Positions 54,100 through 62,290 of a stretch of DNA of 64,000 nucleotides are shown here, in pieces (position 1 is the first letter of the stretch; the number at the start of each line of letters is the position of its first letter). Made by a program: the position numbers and the translations under genes. Source of the DNA: Fibrivirga algicola (GTDB taxonomy: Bacteria; Bacteroidota; Bacteroidia; Cytophagales; Spirosomataceae); the NCBI RefSeq assembly GCF_011742925.1, contig NZ_WAEL01000002.1:186001-250000 (forward strand). The letters run 5' to 3'. The notes under the pieces are model-generated. The model had not been told where the DNA came from, did not search any database, and saw only the letters and a list, made by a program, of their open reading frames with translations.

Positions 54100-55101
54100 A
54101 TGAATCGCATTTTACGCTTAATCGGCGGGCTTTTATTATTGTTGGTAGTATTCGCTGCTGCCGGGCTTCTCTATGTTCGTTACGCATTACCCGACGTAGG
54201 ACCACCGCCTGAATTGACTATCCGGGCCGATTCCGCGCAGATTGCCCGTGGTCAATACCTGGCCCATCATGTCGCTCTTTGCGTAGACTGTCACTCCACC
54301 CGCGACTGGAGCCGGATCAATGGGCCAATGGTAGCAGGTACGGAAGGCAAGGGCGGCGAAGGCTTTTTGCGTGAGTGGGGATTTCCCGGCAATTACTACG
54401 CGCCTAACATTACGCCCGCTCACTTAGGCACCTGGAGCGATGGTGAGATTTACCGGGCGATTACAACGGGCGTAAGCCGTGATGGGCACGCACTATTCCC
54501 CGTTATGCCTTACAAAAATTTTGGCCAAGCCGACCGCGCTGATGTCGAGGCGATCATTGCCTACATACGCTCCCTGAAGCCAATCGAAAACAAGGCGATA
54601 CCAGCATCCGTCTCTGATTTTCCAATGACGTTCATTCTGAACACCATACCTGGTAAAAATGAACACCGGCCCCGCCCCAATCCGGCCGACGAGCTGGCAT
54701 ACGGAAGTTATCTAACTAGTTTTGCCGGATGTAGCGACTGCCATACCCCCGTCAATGACAAGGGCGAACAGCTGCAAGATATGTATATGGCGGGTGGCCG
54801 CGAGTTTCCGATGCCGGGCGGCACCGTACGCGCCGCCAACCTGACTCCACATGCCTCATCTGGCATGCCCTCCTACACCAAGGAGGCGTTTGTGGCCCGC
54901 TTTAGGGCCTATGCCAACACAAATACGGCGCATCCAACTGTAGGTGAAGACGGTTTCAACTCGGTGATGCCCTGGACAATGTATGGTGGAATGACTGAGC
55001 AGGACCTGGGTGCTATATATACGTACCTGAAGTCATTGAAGCCCGTTGACCACCGCGTAGAGCGGTTTTCGCCTAAAGGTGCGCAGGTAGCCAGGTTGTA
55101 A
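54100..55101 (+). CDS. Di-heme cytochrome c
   Basis: A 333-residue protein with an N-terminal membrane anchor (LIGGLLLLLVVFAAAGLLYV) and two heme-binding CxxCH sites, CVDCHS (61-65) and CSDCHT (211-215). The axial Met candidates are in LFPVMPYKN and the C-terminal NSVMPW. It resembles the cytochrome c-type subunits of alcohol dehydrogenase or related mono-heme repeats. Electron transfer in the periplasm is expected; no dehydrogenase gene is adjacent. Confidence 0.92.
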   Translation: MNRILRLIGGLLLLLVVFAAAGLLYVRYALPDVGPPPELTIRADSAQIARGQYLAHHVALCVDCHSTRDWSRINGPMVAGTEGKGGEGFLREWGFPGNYYAPNITPAHLGTWSDGEIYRAITTGVSRDGHALFPVMPYKNFGQADRADVEAIIAYIRSLKPIENKAIPASVSDFPMTFILNTIPGKNEHRPRPNPADELAYGSYLTSFAGCSDCHTPVNDKGEQLQDMYMAGGREFPMPGGTVRAANLTPHASSGMPSYTKEAFVARFRAYANTNTAHPTVGEDGFNSVMPWTMYGGMTEQDLGAIYTYLKSLKPVDHRVERFSPKGAQVARL

Positions 55102-55119
55102 TTCACTGACCAAGACAAG

Positions 55120-55152
55120 AAAAAACCCGCTCTGAGGCAGAGCGGGTTTTTT
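55120..55152. terminator. Bidirectional hairpin terminator
   Basis: Stem of 14 bp (55120-55133 with 55139-55152), A6 on one side and T6 on the other, loop GAGGC. It serves the cytochrome gene and the convergent cold-shock gene. Confidence 0.9.
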
Positions 55153-55184
55153 ATGATGTATAGATGAGTGGGTTGCCCCTTCAA

Positions 55185-55379
55185 CTACATTTTTTTCACG
55201 TTAACGGCGTTGAGGCCTTTCTTGCCATCAACGATTTCGTATGACACCTGATCATTCTCACGAATGGTCAGCCCGTTCAGGCCAGTGATGTGTACGAAAA
55301 TGTCTTTTTTTGACTCGTCATCGACGATGAAACCAAAACCCTTGCTCTCGTTAAAGAACTTCACTACTCCTGTTTGCAT
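55185..55379 (-). CDS. Cold-shock protein, CspA family
   Basis: A 64-residue OB-fold protein. RNP1-like KGFGFIVDD and RNP2-like IFVHITGLNG bind single-stranded RNA. It acts as an RNA chaperone, normally with autoregulation through its long leader. Start ATG 55377-55379. The 380-bp AT-rich region upstream fits a leader-controlled gene. Confidence 0.95.
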   Translation of the reverse strand: MQTGVVKFFNESKGFGFIVDDESKKDIFVHITGLNGLTIRENDQVSYEIVDGKKGLNAVNVKKM

Positions 55380-55760
55380 GATTGTAAAACGATAAAAATT
55401 GAAAACTTAAAAAAAACACTTTTCTACAAAAGATGCAAAACAGGGATCCAAAGACGCAAACAAGAGTACTTGGTAATCAACTGAGCGCAATTTGTCAGAC
55501 AGTGTGGTAGCCTCCGATAATTGACAAAAGAAGCATCGTACAAAAAACGACAATTATTGGATATGGTTCCTAAAATTAAAAAAAATAGGCTGATTATTTA
55601 ATAAACGTCCAGTTTTCGGGTCTTTTCGGGCTATAAGGCCAGGATGTAATTACTTTTCGAGCGGCCATTAAACCTTTAGAATCTGGTTTGCTCTAATCCA
55701 TAGATTCCGTTGCAACGATCTGCTTTTCTGTTTCTACGACCTATTTAAACGCAAACACAA
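55380..55760. other. AT-rich 381-bp leader/promoter region
   Basis: No gene was seen. It contains poly-A and poly-T tracts, and a 7-bp inverted repeat ATAATTG/CAATTAT (55517-55523 and 55551-55557). Likely carries the cold-shock leader and the promoter of the 55761 gene. No TAnnTTTG box could be assigned firmly. Confidence 0.35.
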
Positions 55761-56255
55761 ATGAAAAGTCCCCTGCTTTTCGCGGCCCTATTACTTGCAG
55801 TAACAGGCAGTGCAACGTTCGCTCAGTCACCAAATGGCCGCTACGACCGTAATCCGTACAACACCCCAGCTCCTCGCGGCAACGGACCAGCTTATGGACA
55901 GGGCTATGGTAATCAGGGCAATGGCCGGTTCGATTATGACCGCCGTCAGGATTTATTCCAGGTACGTCAGCTCGACCAGATTGTGAACCTAACAAACCGA
56001 CAGAAGCGCGACGTACTGAAGATTGAAAACTATTATGACCGGGAGATGAGCCAGGCACCGCGTACTGCCAGTATTCAGCAGCGCCTGCTATGGCAAAAAA
56101 ATCAGGATGTAATCTCTATCCTTTCCCCCGCTCAACGAGACCGCCTGTTCGCATTCGAACAGTACCGGTCCTATAATCAGGGCAGTTACGCCTCGGGCCG
56201 TGGTAACTTAAACGTCGACCGAGACTGGACCCCACCTACTGGCCGCCGCTGGTAA
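55761..56255 (+). CDS. Small secreted hypothetical protein
   Basis: A 164-residue exported protein with signal peptide (FAALLLAVTGSATFAQ). It has a Tyr/Gly/Asn-rich spacer (NGRYDRNPYNTPAPRGNG) and then a helical region (LDQIVNLTNRQKRDVLKIENYYDREM, QRLLWQKNQDVISIL), ending with a short basic tail. The pattern resembles CpxP/Spy-like periplasmic helpers (LTxxQ-type helix), but no LTxxQ pair is present. Family not identified. Confidence 0.65.
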   Translation: MKSPLLFAALLLAVTGSATFAQSPNGRYDRNPYNTPAPRGNGPAYGQGYGNQGNGRFDYDRRQDLFQVRQLDQIVNLTNRQKRDVLKIENYYDREMSQAPRTASIQQRLLWQKNQDVISILSPAQRDRLFAFEQYRSYNQGSYASGRGNLNVDRDWTPPTGRRW

Positions 56256-56293
56256 TTGATGCGCTTTCCGATTACTCCACCTTTCATGACACG

Positions 56294-56324
56294 CCCCGCT
56301 CGGTTATCTGAGCGGGGTATTTTT
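56294..56324 (+). terminator. Terminator after small secreted protein
   Basis: Stem CCCCGCTC (56294-56301) with GAGCGGGG (56310-56317), then TATTTTTT. Confidence 0.8.
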
Positions 56325-56394
56325 TGGGGCTGGTACCAGTACGTTGCCAGATTATCGGCTCATGCTGTACCTTTCTATTCCTAAACAAATCTGT

Positions 56395-56925
56395 ATGAGA
56401 ACTCCGCTTCTGCTTGCTAGCCTGCTCCTGCTGGCTATGACTGCCTGTGACTCAAAAAAGCCAGCTAACCAAACCGATTCTGCCACCGCTACGGTCGACA
56501 GTGCCGCTGCGCTCACTAAACGACCCGGCCCCGATGCGCCCCGGTCGGCTGCAGACCGACTGGTTCGGGCCTTATATTTCGAGCATAACAAAACTGAAAA
56601 TCCTTTCCGAGAGACAAAAGATGGTACAATCATCGACCAGTTCTTTGCCCGGCCAGTAGCCGATAAAATATGGCAGCGGGTGTCGCAGCCGGGGTATAAA
56701 GCACCGAAAGCAAACCCGCTGTTCAACGCCCCTGATGCCGATCTAAAAAAGATATGGGTTGAGCCAGCAGCTGTTGGCGGGTCACGGGCGGTGGTCTATG
56801 TCACGTACCTGCTGTCGGGAAAACCAGCTGAGGTGCGGGTCGACCTGCAGCAAACAGCCGGCCGCTGGCGCATCACCGAGTTAACGTACCCAGCCGGTAA
56901 AACCCTGACCAGCTTATACCCTTAA
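56395..56925 (+). CDS. Hypothetical lipoprotein
   Basis: A 176-residue protein from ATG 56395, with lipobox LLLLAMTAC. A Thr/Ala-rich spacer precedes a domain of about 120 residues with a helix SAADRLVRALYFEHN, then IIDQFFARPVADKIW and a beta-rich end (AVVYVTYLLSGKPAEVRVDLQQTAGRWRITELTY). It resembles DUF3828-like lipoprotein domains but not certain. Located between two other small secreted protein genes. Confidence 0.65.
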   Translation: MRTPLLLASLLLLAMTACDSKKPANQTDSATATVDSAAALTKRPGPDAPRSAADRLVRALYFEHNKTENPFRETKDGTIIDQFFARPVADKIWQRVSQPGYKAPKANPLFNAPDADLKKIWVEPAAVGGSRAVVYVTYLLSGKPAEVRVDLQQTAGRWRITELTYPAGKTLTSLYP

Positions 56926-57493
56926 GCTCGAAGGCATGCGCACTGAATGTAGCCAGAACCGGGTGCGTTGATAAGGCCCATGAAAGTAGTCAGACTAGGT
57001 TTACACTACTGGCGGCCCTCCAAATAAACCACTCCGGCGAGTTGTGGAGACAGCGTACGTGCAATCGGTTCGGATCTACCTGGATCAGACGCATTATCAT
57101 ATGCCTGATCCAGGTCAATAGTAGTGTCGTTCTAGCCAGTATCATCTCGATAGATTGGGGATCACGGTCCTGTTTTTCACGCAAGCAGAACCCTCAGACT
57201 ACCATCATACCTCAGACACCGCCGATAAAATCAACTACGATGTATGACAAATACGAGCTACCTGGTTTTCTAACCAGCACGGCTTGTAGAAAACGAGCAA
57301 CGTAACAGACATTAAATCACTATCAATCAACTATTTACGAACTATTTCATGTCTATTCTATATCGAGAGCGCCAATCGGTTGGTTCATGACAAGAATAAG
57401 TTTTGGAAGATTAACCGACAGATAGTAAGCATCAATACTGTTCATTAATACTTTGCAACAATTCGCTGTCTAACCATTGTGAATAAGAACACC
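56926..57493. other. Gene-free 568-bp stretch with hairpin
   Basis: Two short overlapping open frames (56990-57184 minus, 57042-57305 plus) lack recognisable features. An 11-bp perfect hairpin (57078-57088 with 57105-57115), with an inner GCAT/ATGC pairing, lies centrally. No tRNA fits. It may be a decayed gene or unrecognised RNA. Confidence 0.3.
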
Positions 57494-58102
57494 ATGAAAT
57501 CATTGCTGCTGACGATATTGCTGGGAGCCCTCACCTTACCCGTTTTAGCGCAACGCCCTGCTTCAGGTTACACCCTGGGCGACGTAGCCGCCTCTTTTGC
57601 GTTAACGAACGTTGATAATCGTACGATCTCGCTGGCTGAATACAAAAATCAAAAGGGCGTCATCGTCGTATTTACCAGCAATCACTGTCCGTTCTCGAAG
57701 GCTTATGAAGACCGGATCATTGCGTTGGACCGTAAGTTTGGCCCCCAGGGTTTCCCCGTCATTGCGTTGCTGTCAAGTGATGCAACCTTATACGAAGAAG
57801 ATAGCTTTGACCGGATGCAGGTACGTGCCCGAACTAAAAATTATACGTTCCCCTATCTGCACGACGACAGTCAGGCTGTGGCTAAAGCATTTGGCGCTAC
57901 GCGTACCCCACAGGTGTATGTCTTGAAACGAACTGGTGACCGTTTTACTGTGGAATATATCGGAAGTGTAGACGATAGCCCACAAGATGCGGTGAATGTG
58001 CAACGCGCTTATGTTGATGAAGCTGTGACAAGTTTGCTGGCAGGTAAGCCAGTTGTAACGCCACTTACTAAAGCAATTGGTTGTGCAGTTAAGTTGAAAT
58101 AA
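57494..58102 (+). CDS. Secreted thioredoxin-family redoxin
   Basis: A 202-residue protein from ATG 57494 (a GTG five codons upstream is less likely) with signal peptide (LLLTILLGALTLPVLAQ). Redoxin fold: LGDVAASFALTNVDNRTISLAEYK, VVFTSNHCPFSKAYEDR with a single Cys in the CxxS position, then YLHDDSQAVAKAFGATRTPQVYVL. The active Cys is in HCPFS. It is a periplasmic thiol redox protein, perhaps a peroxidase or disulfide handler. Not linked to the decayed peroxiredoxin except by distance of 4 kb. Confidence 0.88.
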   Translation: MKSLLLTILLGALTLPVLAQRPASGYTLGDVAASFALTNVDNRTISLAEYKNQKGVIVVFTSNHCPFSKAYEDRIIALDRKFGPQGFPVIALLSSDATLYEEDSFDRMQVRARTKNYTFPYLHDDSQAVAKAFGATRTPQVYVLKRTGDRFTVEYIGSVDDSPQDAVNVQRAYVDEAVTSLLAGKPVVTPLTKAIGCAVKLK

Positions 58103-58193
58103 GTCTCTATCAGCAGGAAGAGCCAAGTTTTTCTGTGCTGACAAGACACCGGACAAGCTGCCCAGATCCGGTTCCTATTGTTCGCCCTATCTC

Positions 58194-58222
58194 GTTGGCA
58201 CGGTCTTGGCAAATTAACTTCG
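58194..58222 (+). promoter_or_regulatory. Promoter of the Ala/Asp-rich lipoprotein gene
   Basis: GTTGG (58194-58198) and TAACTTCG (58215-58222, fitting TAnnTTCG) are separated by about 16-17 bases. The start of transcription would be about 17-18 bp before ATG 58247. Confidence 0.45.
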
Positions 58223-58246
58223 CGTTAAACCAAACACACACGACGA

Positions 58247-58795
58247 ATGAAAAAGCAAATGAGCTCCTTCGCTTCCCTTTTCGCTATCGGCCTGCTGGCT
58301 TCATCAATGACCCTGTTTCAGGCATGTAGCTCTGACAATAAAAATGAGTCACGCACTGAAGACGCCATGGAACGCACCGGCGACGCAGTTGAAGCTGATG
58401 CCAAAGATGCCGCTGCTGATGCCCGTGAAGGACTAAACGAAGCTGGTGACAAAGCTGAGGCTGCTGGTGATGAGGCCGCTGCTGATTTCCGCCGTGAGCG
58501 CGATGAAGCCGTTTCCAACATGAAAGAGCAACAGCGTAAACTCGATGCCCGTATTGATGAAATGCAAGCTGATATTAAGCGTCAGGGCGCTAAAGCAAAA
58601 GCCAAGTCGAAAGAAGAGCTGGCTGAGTTAGAGCAGGAACGTAAAGAGCTGGGCGAAGACATGGACAAAGCACAAAATGCTACTGCCGCCGCCTGGAAAG
58701 ACATTAAAGGAGGCTTCAAGCAAGCTGGCAAGTCAATTGGCCGCGCCTTCGATAAAGCAGAAGACAAAGTTGATCCGGACGGAAAAGACGACTAG
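58247..58795 (+). CDS. Ala/Lys/Glu-rich coiled-coil lipoprotein
   Basis: A 182-residue lipoprotein (signal FAIGLLASSMTLFQAC, lipid Cys about residue 27). The rest is almost entirely predicted helix, with repeating Ala/Asp/Glu/Lys blocks (DAVEADAKDAAADAREG, EELAELEQERKELGEDMDKA). It resembles apolipoprotein- or YtxH-like stress-related proteins. No function can be assigned. A strong terminator follows at 58830-58900. Confidence 0.7.
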   Translation: MKKQMSSFASLFAIGLLASSMTLFQACSSDNKNESRTEDAMERTGDAVEADAKDAAADAREGLNEAGDKAEAAGDEAAADFRRERDEAVSNMKEQQRKLDARIDEMQADIKRQGAKAKAKSKEELAELEQERKELGEDMDKAQNATAAAWKDIKGGFKQAGKSIGRAFDKAEDKVDPDGKDD

Positions 58796-58829
58796 TCTGA
58801 CATAGTCACCAATCAGCACATACTAATAG

Positions 58830-58900
58830 CAACGGAGCGCAACGTACCCGGCATATTACTAACCTACCTGGTTGATATGCCGATATGTTGCGCTCCGTTG
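58830..58900. terminator. Long stepped hairpin
   Basis: A 14-bp outer stem (58830-58843 with 58887-58900), a second 8-bp stem (58849-58856 with 58875-58882) and an inner AACC/GGTT pair. It lies between the lipoprotein and the convergent glycosidase genes. Confidence 0.75.
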
Positions 58901-58956
58901 TTGTTATTATTGGTACCCATCACTGGTTACTTCTCCCCAACTCTGTAGAAAATAGG

Positions 58957-61278
58957 CTACAGTGCACTGAGTAGAAGCACCTCCCCCGGTTTGCAGTCGC
59001 GGACCAGTTGCTCAGTTTCGAGTGGCTGCCCATTTAGGCGGGCCTTTTTGCCGAAGGGGTGTACCAGCGTGAGCCTGCCACCAGCGAGGCTTTTTACCCG
59101 CACCTCCGTTACAGCACCCTCTTTCACGGTGGCACCAATCAGAAATGAGCCGTCGGCCCGTATATCGTCGAAGCTCAGATTCTGCCAGGTACGTGGTCGA
59201 TTCGGCAATACGTAAATCGCCTCATCACGGCTCTGCACTAGCAGCTCAAGCACCGCTGTCAAGGCACCAAAACCGGCATCGAGCTGCATCACCTCCTTGT
59301 TTTGCTTTTCCAGTTCCCAATCGGGAGCACCCATCAGGCTGGTTCCGTTAGTATTGGCGTTACTAAGCGTGCCTCTCCCCTCGTTGGTGTAATTTTCCTT
59401 CCAGTAATGCAGCCACTTAATAGCTGCATCGGTTTGGCCAGTACGGGTTAAGATCGTTGATGCCCACGGAATTGACCAGCCTGCCCAGCCGCCAGCCCCT
59501 CTGTAGCGCCATGCCTGAAGCGTATTATCCACCAGCTTACGTTGGATTGGATCGTTCAGGTTGATTGTGGCGAACGGGTATACACCACCGAGATGTGAAT
59601 GGTGTCGGTGGCTTTCGATCAGATCCATGCCCTCCCAAAGCGCAATTCGCTCGTTACCAAGATTCAGTTCATCGACAAATTTTCCGTTGAACGTGGTGTA
59701 CGATGGCAGGCGTTTGGCTACGTCGGCCCAGCGGGGATCAACGGGTTTCCCCAACGCGGCGGCGGCCTGGGGCAAAATGCGGCAAATCCGGTGCAACGCC
59801 GCCAGTTGAAACGACGCATCCCGGCCCCAGGCGTTCAGTTCCGAGCCCCGGTATTCGGGGCTTACCGACACGGGTAGGCTGTATTTCTTCCCGCCATCGC
59901 CGGTCGACACTTCTTCCAGCATCGCGAAATAGCCTTCAAAGGCCCCGTTGAGTAGCGGCCAGGCAGTCTGGTTCAACAACTGCGGTGCATCGGGTTGCTC
60001 TAATCCATAGCGGTAATTCTGCCAGGCCATCATGGCCATCCAGGCGGTGCAGGCGTGGTCTACAGTGCCGGTCCAGAACGTACCTACCACATGGCAGCGG
60101 TCATCGACGGCATGCGGCAACATGAGCGCCCCTTTACGACCAAAAAACGCTTCACCGTTTTTCTGCAACTGCGGCATCCAGTTACCGATCATTTTCCACA
60201 ACGGCCGAAAATTCGCCAGTCGGTTGGTAGCCAGTGCCGGTGTGTAAATCATCTGCACATTGATATTGAAATGATAATCGTTGCTCCAGGGTGGCAGTTG
60301 GTAATCTTCCATAAACGGCCCTTGCAGGGTACACGCCAGGCCATTGGGCGATGTGGCGCAAGCCTGCTTGTAGAGGCCGTAATCGACAATTTCCTGCAAC
60401 AGCGGATCGGGCAGGGCAATGCGGGGCACTACCTTATAATACCCCTGCCAGAACGTATCGGCGCTGGCTACGGCCGAGGGTGCGCGGTCGAGCAGGGCCT
60501 GCATGGCGGGGTAATCGAAGCGGCGGGTTTTTCGATTGTAGTACAGATTACTGGTCTGTATATAGAGGTGCTGTTCGTTTACCAGATCGTAGCCAACTAG
60601 CAGCGGGTCGTCTTCGGGCAGCGGCTGAATAAACGCGCCTTTCCCATTGTTGTCTTTCAGCACCCACTGCGGCTCTTCAATGCTTGCCGCCCGCAATGCC
60701 TCGGCTACAAAGGTGTAATGTGGAGTCAGCTTGAAGGTCAATTTACCCCGCAGGCCTTTGGGAATTTCCAGTTCGGTCACTTCCAGACTGGCCGCTTGCC
60801 GCACATTCAGCACATGGCTTACCTGCTGTGGATCACGCACTACCAATTGCAATAGCCCCCGGTCGGTAAACAGGTTTCCGTATTGAATCAGCCAACCCTC
60901 GGGCAGCGTAACGTCTAGTCGACCGCCACCCAATTGTTGCGGATGCCCAAGCGACGGTTTCTCCAACTTCGGGGCAGCAAAGGCGGCATCGATACCCGCT
61001 TTATCACCAGCCTGTAGTTTCGACTTCAGATCGGCATAAGTTATTTTGGTGTTGAAATCTACCCCACCCCGGTGATCCCAAAAACCGGTACGGCTAATGG
61101 TAAAATGCAGGTTCCGGCCGCCGCCCCAGACCATAACTCCCTGGGTGCCGTTGCCCAGCAGCACACCCGTATGGGGGCGGGGCAGCGGAAATTGCCAAGT
61201 CAGCGTGCGGGGCGGCGTTTGTGCCAGCGCTGTAGTTAGAGTTAATAGTAGTAGTGCGGCGGTACGAAGTAGGTTCAT
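58957..61278 (-). CDS. GH95-like glycoside hydrolase (alpha-L-fucosidase family), secreted
   Basis: A 773-residue protein with signal peptide (AALLLLTLTTALAQ). The N-terminal domain has RPHTGVLLGNGTQGVMVWGGG, and the catalytic (alpha/alpha)6 barrel carries WSNDYHFNINVQM with the paired Asn, SVSPEYRGS with the general acid Glu, HHSHLGGVYP and MQLDAGFG with the Asp of the active-site end. These match the GH95 catalytic residues known from fucosidase AfcA. Substrate may be fucosyl or galactosyl plant or mucin glycans. Start ATG 61276-61278. No other polysaccharide-locus gene (SusC/D) is adjacent. Confidence 0.85.
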   Translation of the reverse strand: MNLLRTAALLLLTLTTALAQTPPRTLTWQFPLPRPHTGVLLGNGTQGVMVWGGGRNLHFTISRTGFWDHRGGVDFNTKITYADLKSKLQAGDKAGIDAAFAAPKLEKPSLGHPQQLGGGRLDVTLPEGWLIQYGNLFTDRGLLQLVVRDPQQVSHVLNVRQAASLEVTELEIPKGLRGKLTFKLTPHYTFVAEALRAASIEEPQWVLKDNNGKGAFIQPLPEDDPLLVGYDLVNEQHLYIQTSNLYYNRKTRRFDYPAMQALLDRAPSAVASADTFWQGYYKVVPRIALPDPLLQEIVDYGLYKQACATSPNGLACTLQGPFMEDYQLPPWSNDYHFNINVQMIYTPALATNRLANFRPLWKMIGNWMPQLQKNGEAFFGRKGALMLPHAVDDRCHVVGTFWTGTVDHACTAWMAMMAWQNYRYGLEQPDAPQLLNQTAWPLLNGAFEGYFAMLEEVSTGDGGKKYSLPVSVSPEYRGSELNAWGRDASFQLAALHRICRILPQAAAALGKPVDPRWADVAKRLPSYTTFNGKFVDELNLGNERIALWEGMDLIESHRHHSHLGGVYPFATINLNDPIQRKLVDNTLQAWRYRGAGGWAGWSIPWASTILTRTGQTDAAIKWLHYWKENYTNEGRGTLSNANTNGTSLMGAPDWELEKQNKEVMQLDAGFGALTAVLELLVQSRDEAIYVLPNRPRTWQNLSFDDIRADGSFLIGATVKEGAVTEVRVKSLAGGRLTLVHPFGKKARLNGQPLETEQLVRDCKPGEVLLLSAL

Positions 61279-61409
61279 AAATGAGTTGCGAACATCAAAG
61301 GTAGCCTATCTGCCATTTTACGTGCCTGTGACGGCGTCAAAAAGATAGTGCAAACCGCCGGGGCCAGTTTACCGTTTACTTGCAAAGTAGTAGTACTACC
61401 CAGCCGTCC

Positions 61410-62126
61410 ATGTCCCTTGTTACTGTAACTGTATTAAATTTCCCCCCCGGCCAGCGGTATCGGGCTTTTGCCAATATGGGGCGCTGGCTCATGAACCCCT
61501 TTACGGCATCCGGTCTGGGATTCCAGAAGATGATGGGAACGGGGAAGAACTTTGGCCTCTGGCCCGATTTTTCCCGCTATGTGTTTGTAGGCGTATGGCA
61601 ATCAGAAGCCCAGGCCCAGGTCTTTTTTGACTCTGCTGACTGGCAATCGTTTCTTCCTCAGCACGCAACGCTTCCACAGGGAAAGCCAACTACCCTCTAT
61701 CTGAGGCCCATCAAATCTCACGGCCTTTGGGATGGGATCGACCCGTTCGAACCAGCCGCCAACCTACCTGGCAGTGACGTACCTGACCAGGCTTCGGCTG
61801 ATTTACCCATTGCTGTACTGACGCGGGCCAGTATTCGTACCGGCGCGCTTCTCGACTTCTGGCGTCACGTACCTGAGGCCCGCAAACGCATTGATGAACA
61901 GGGCGATAACCTGCTTATGGCATTGGGGGCCGGCGAAAAACCGCTCGTGCAACAGTGTACGATCAGCGTTTGGCGCAATGCCGCACTAGTAGACCAATTT
62001 GCCTACCGGCAGAGCGGACATCGGGAGATAGTAAAAAAAACTAGGCAGCGAAAATGGTATTCCGAAGAGCTATTTGCCCGATTTATAGTGCTAAAAACAG
62101 AGGGTACGTCGTTAGATACGGTCTAA
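61410..62126 (+). CDS. CrtA-like (spheroidene monooxygenase-like) protein
   Basis: A 238-residue protein from ATG 61410. It has the CrtA-like pattern: MSLVTVTVLNFPPG, AFANMGRWLMNPF, GFQKMMGTGKNFGLWPDFSRYVF and VWQSEAQAQVFFDS. Family members oxidise carotenoids, using heme. It is a lone gene here, without other carotenoid genes, so a different role is possible. A TTG ten codons upstream is less likely. Confidence 0.75.
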   Translation: MSLVTVTVLNFPPGQRYRAFANMGRWLMNPFTASGLGFQKMMGTGKNFGLWPDFSRYVFVGVWQSEAQAQVFFDSADWQSFLPQHATLPQGKPTTLYLRPIKSHGLWDGIDPFEPAANLPGSDVPDQASADLPIAVLTRASIRTGALLDFWRHVPEARKRIDEQGDNLLMALGAGEKPLVQQCTISVWRNAALVDQFAYRQSGHREIVKKTRQRKWYSEELFARFIVLKTEGTSLDTV

Positions 62127-62233
62127 CCAAAAACACATAGCATCTCTATTTCAGTGCGTTACTAGCTGCTCCATCAGTTTATTACGTACTTGGTTTAGCC
62201 TACATTAAAGAAACCCCCTTTTTGGCTCGAATC

Positions 62234-62264
62234 TTGTAATCGAGCAGGAAAGATTGTTATTTTG
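62234..62264 (+). promoter_or_regulatory. Candidate promoter of ppiD
   Basis: TTG (62234-62236) and TATTTTG (62258-62264) separated by 21 bases, resembling the Bacteroidota -33/-7 pattern with a one-base shorter -7 box. The ATG is 26 bp downstream. Confidence 0.4.
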
Positions 62265-62290
62265 CGGGCTAAATTCGTGTATAAACCGAG

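Noticed and set aside
57060-57080. GGTTCGGATC-like sequence resembling a tRNA T-arm
   Set aside because: No matching acceptor, D or anticodon arms could be folded around it; the neighbouring stem belongs to the hairpin at 57078-57115.
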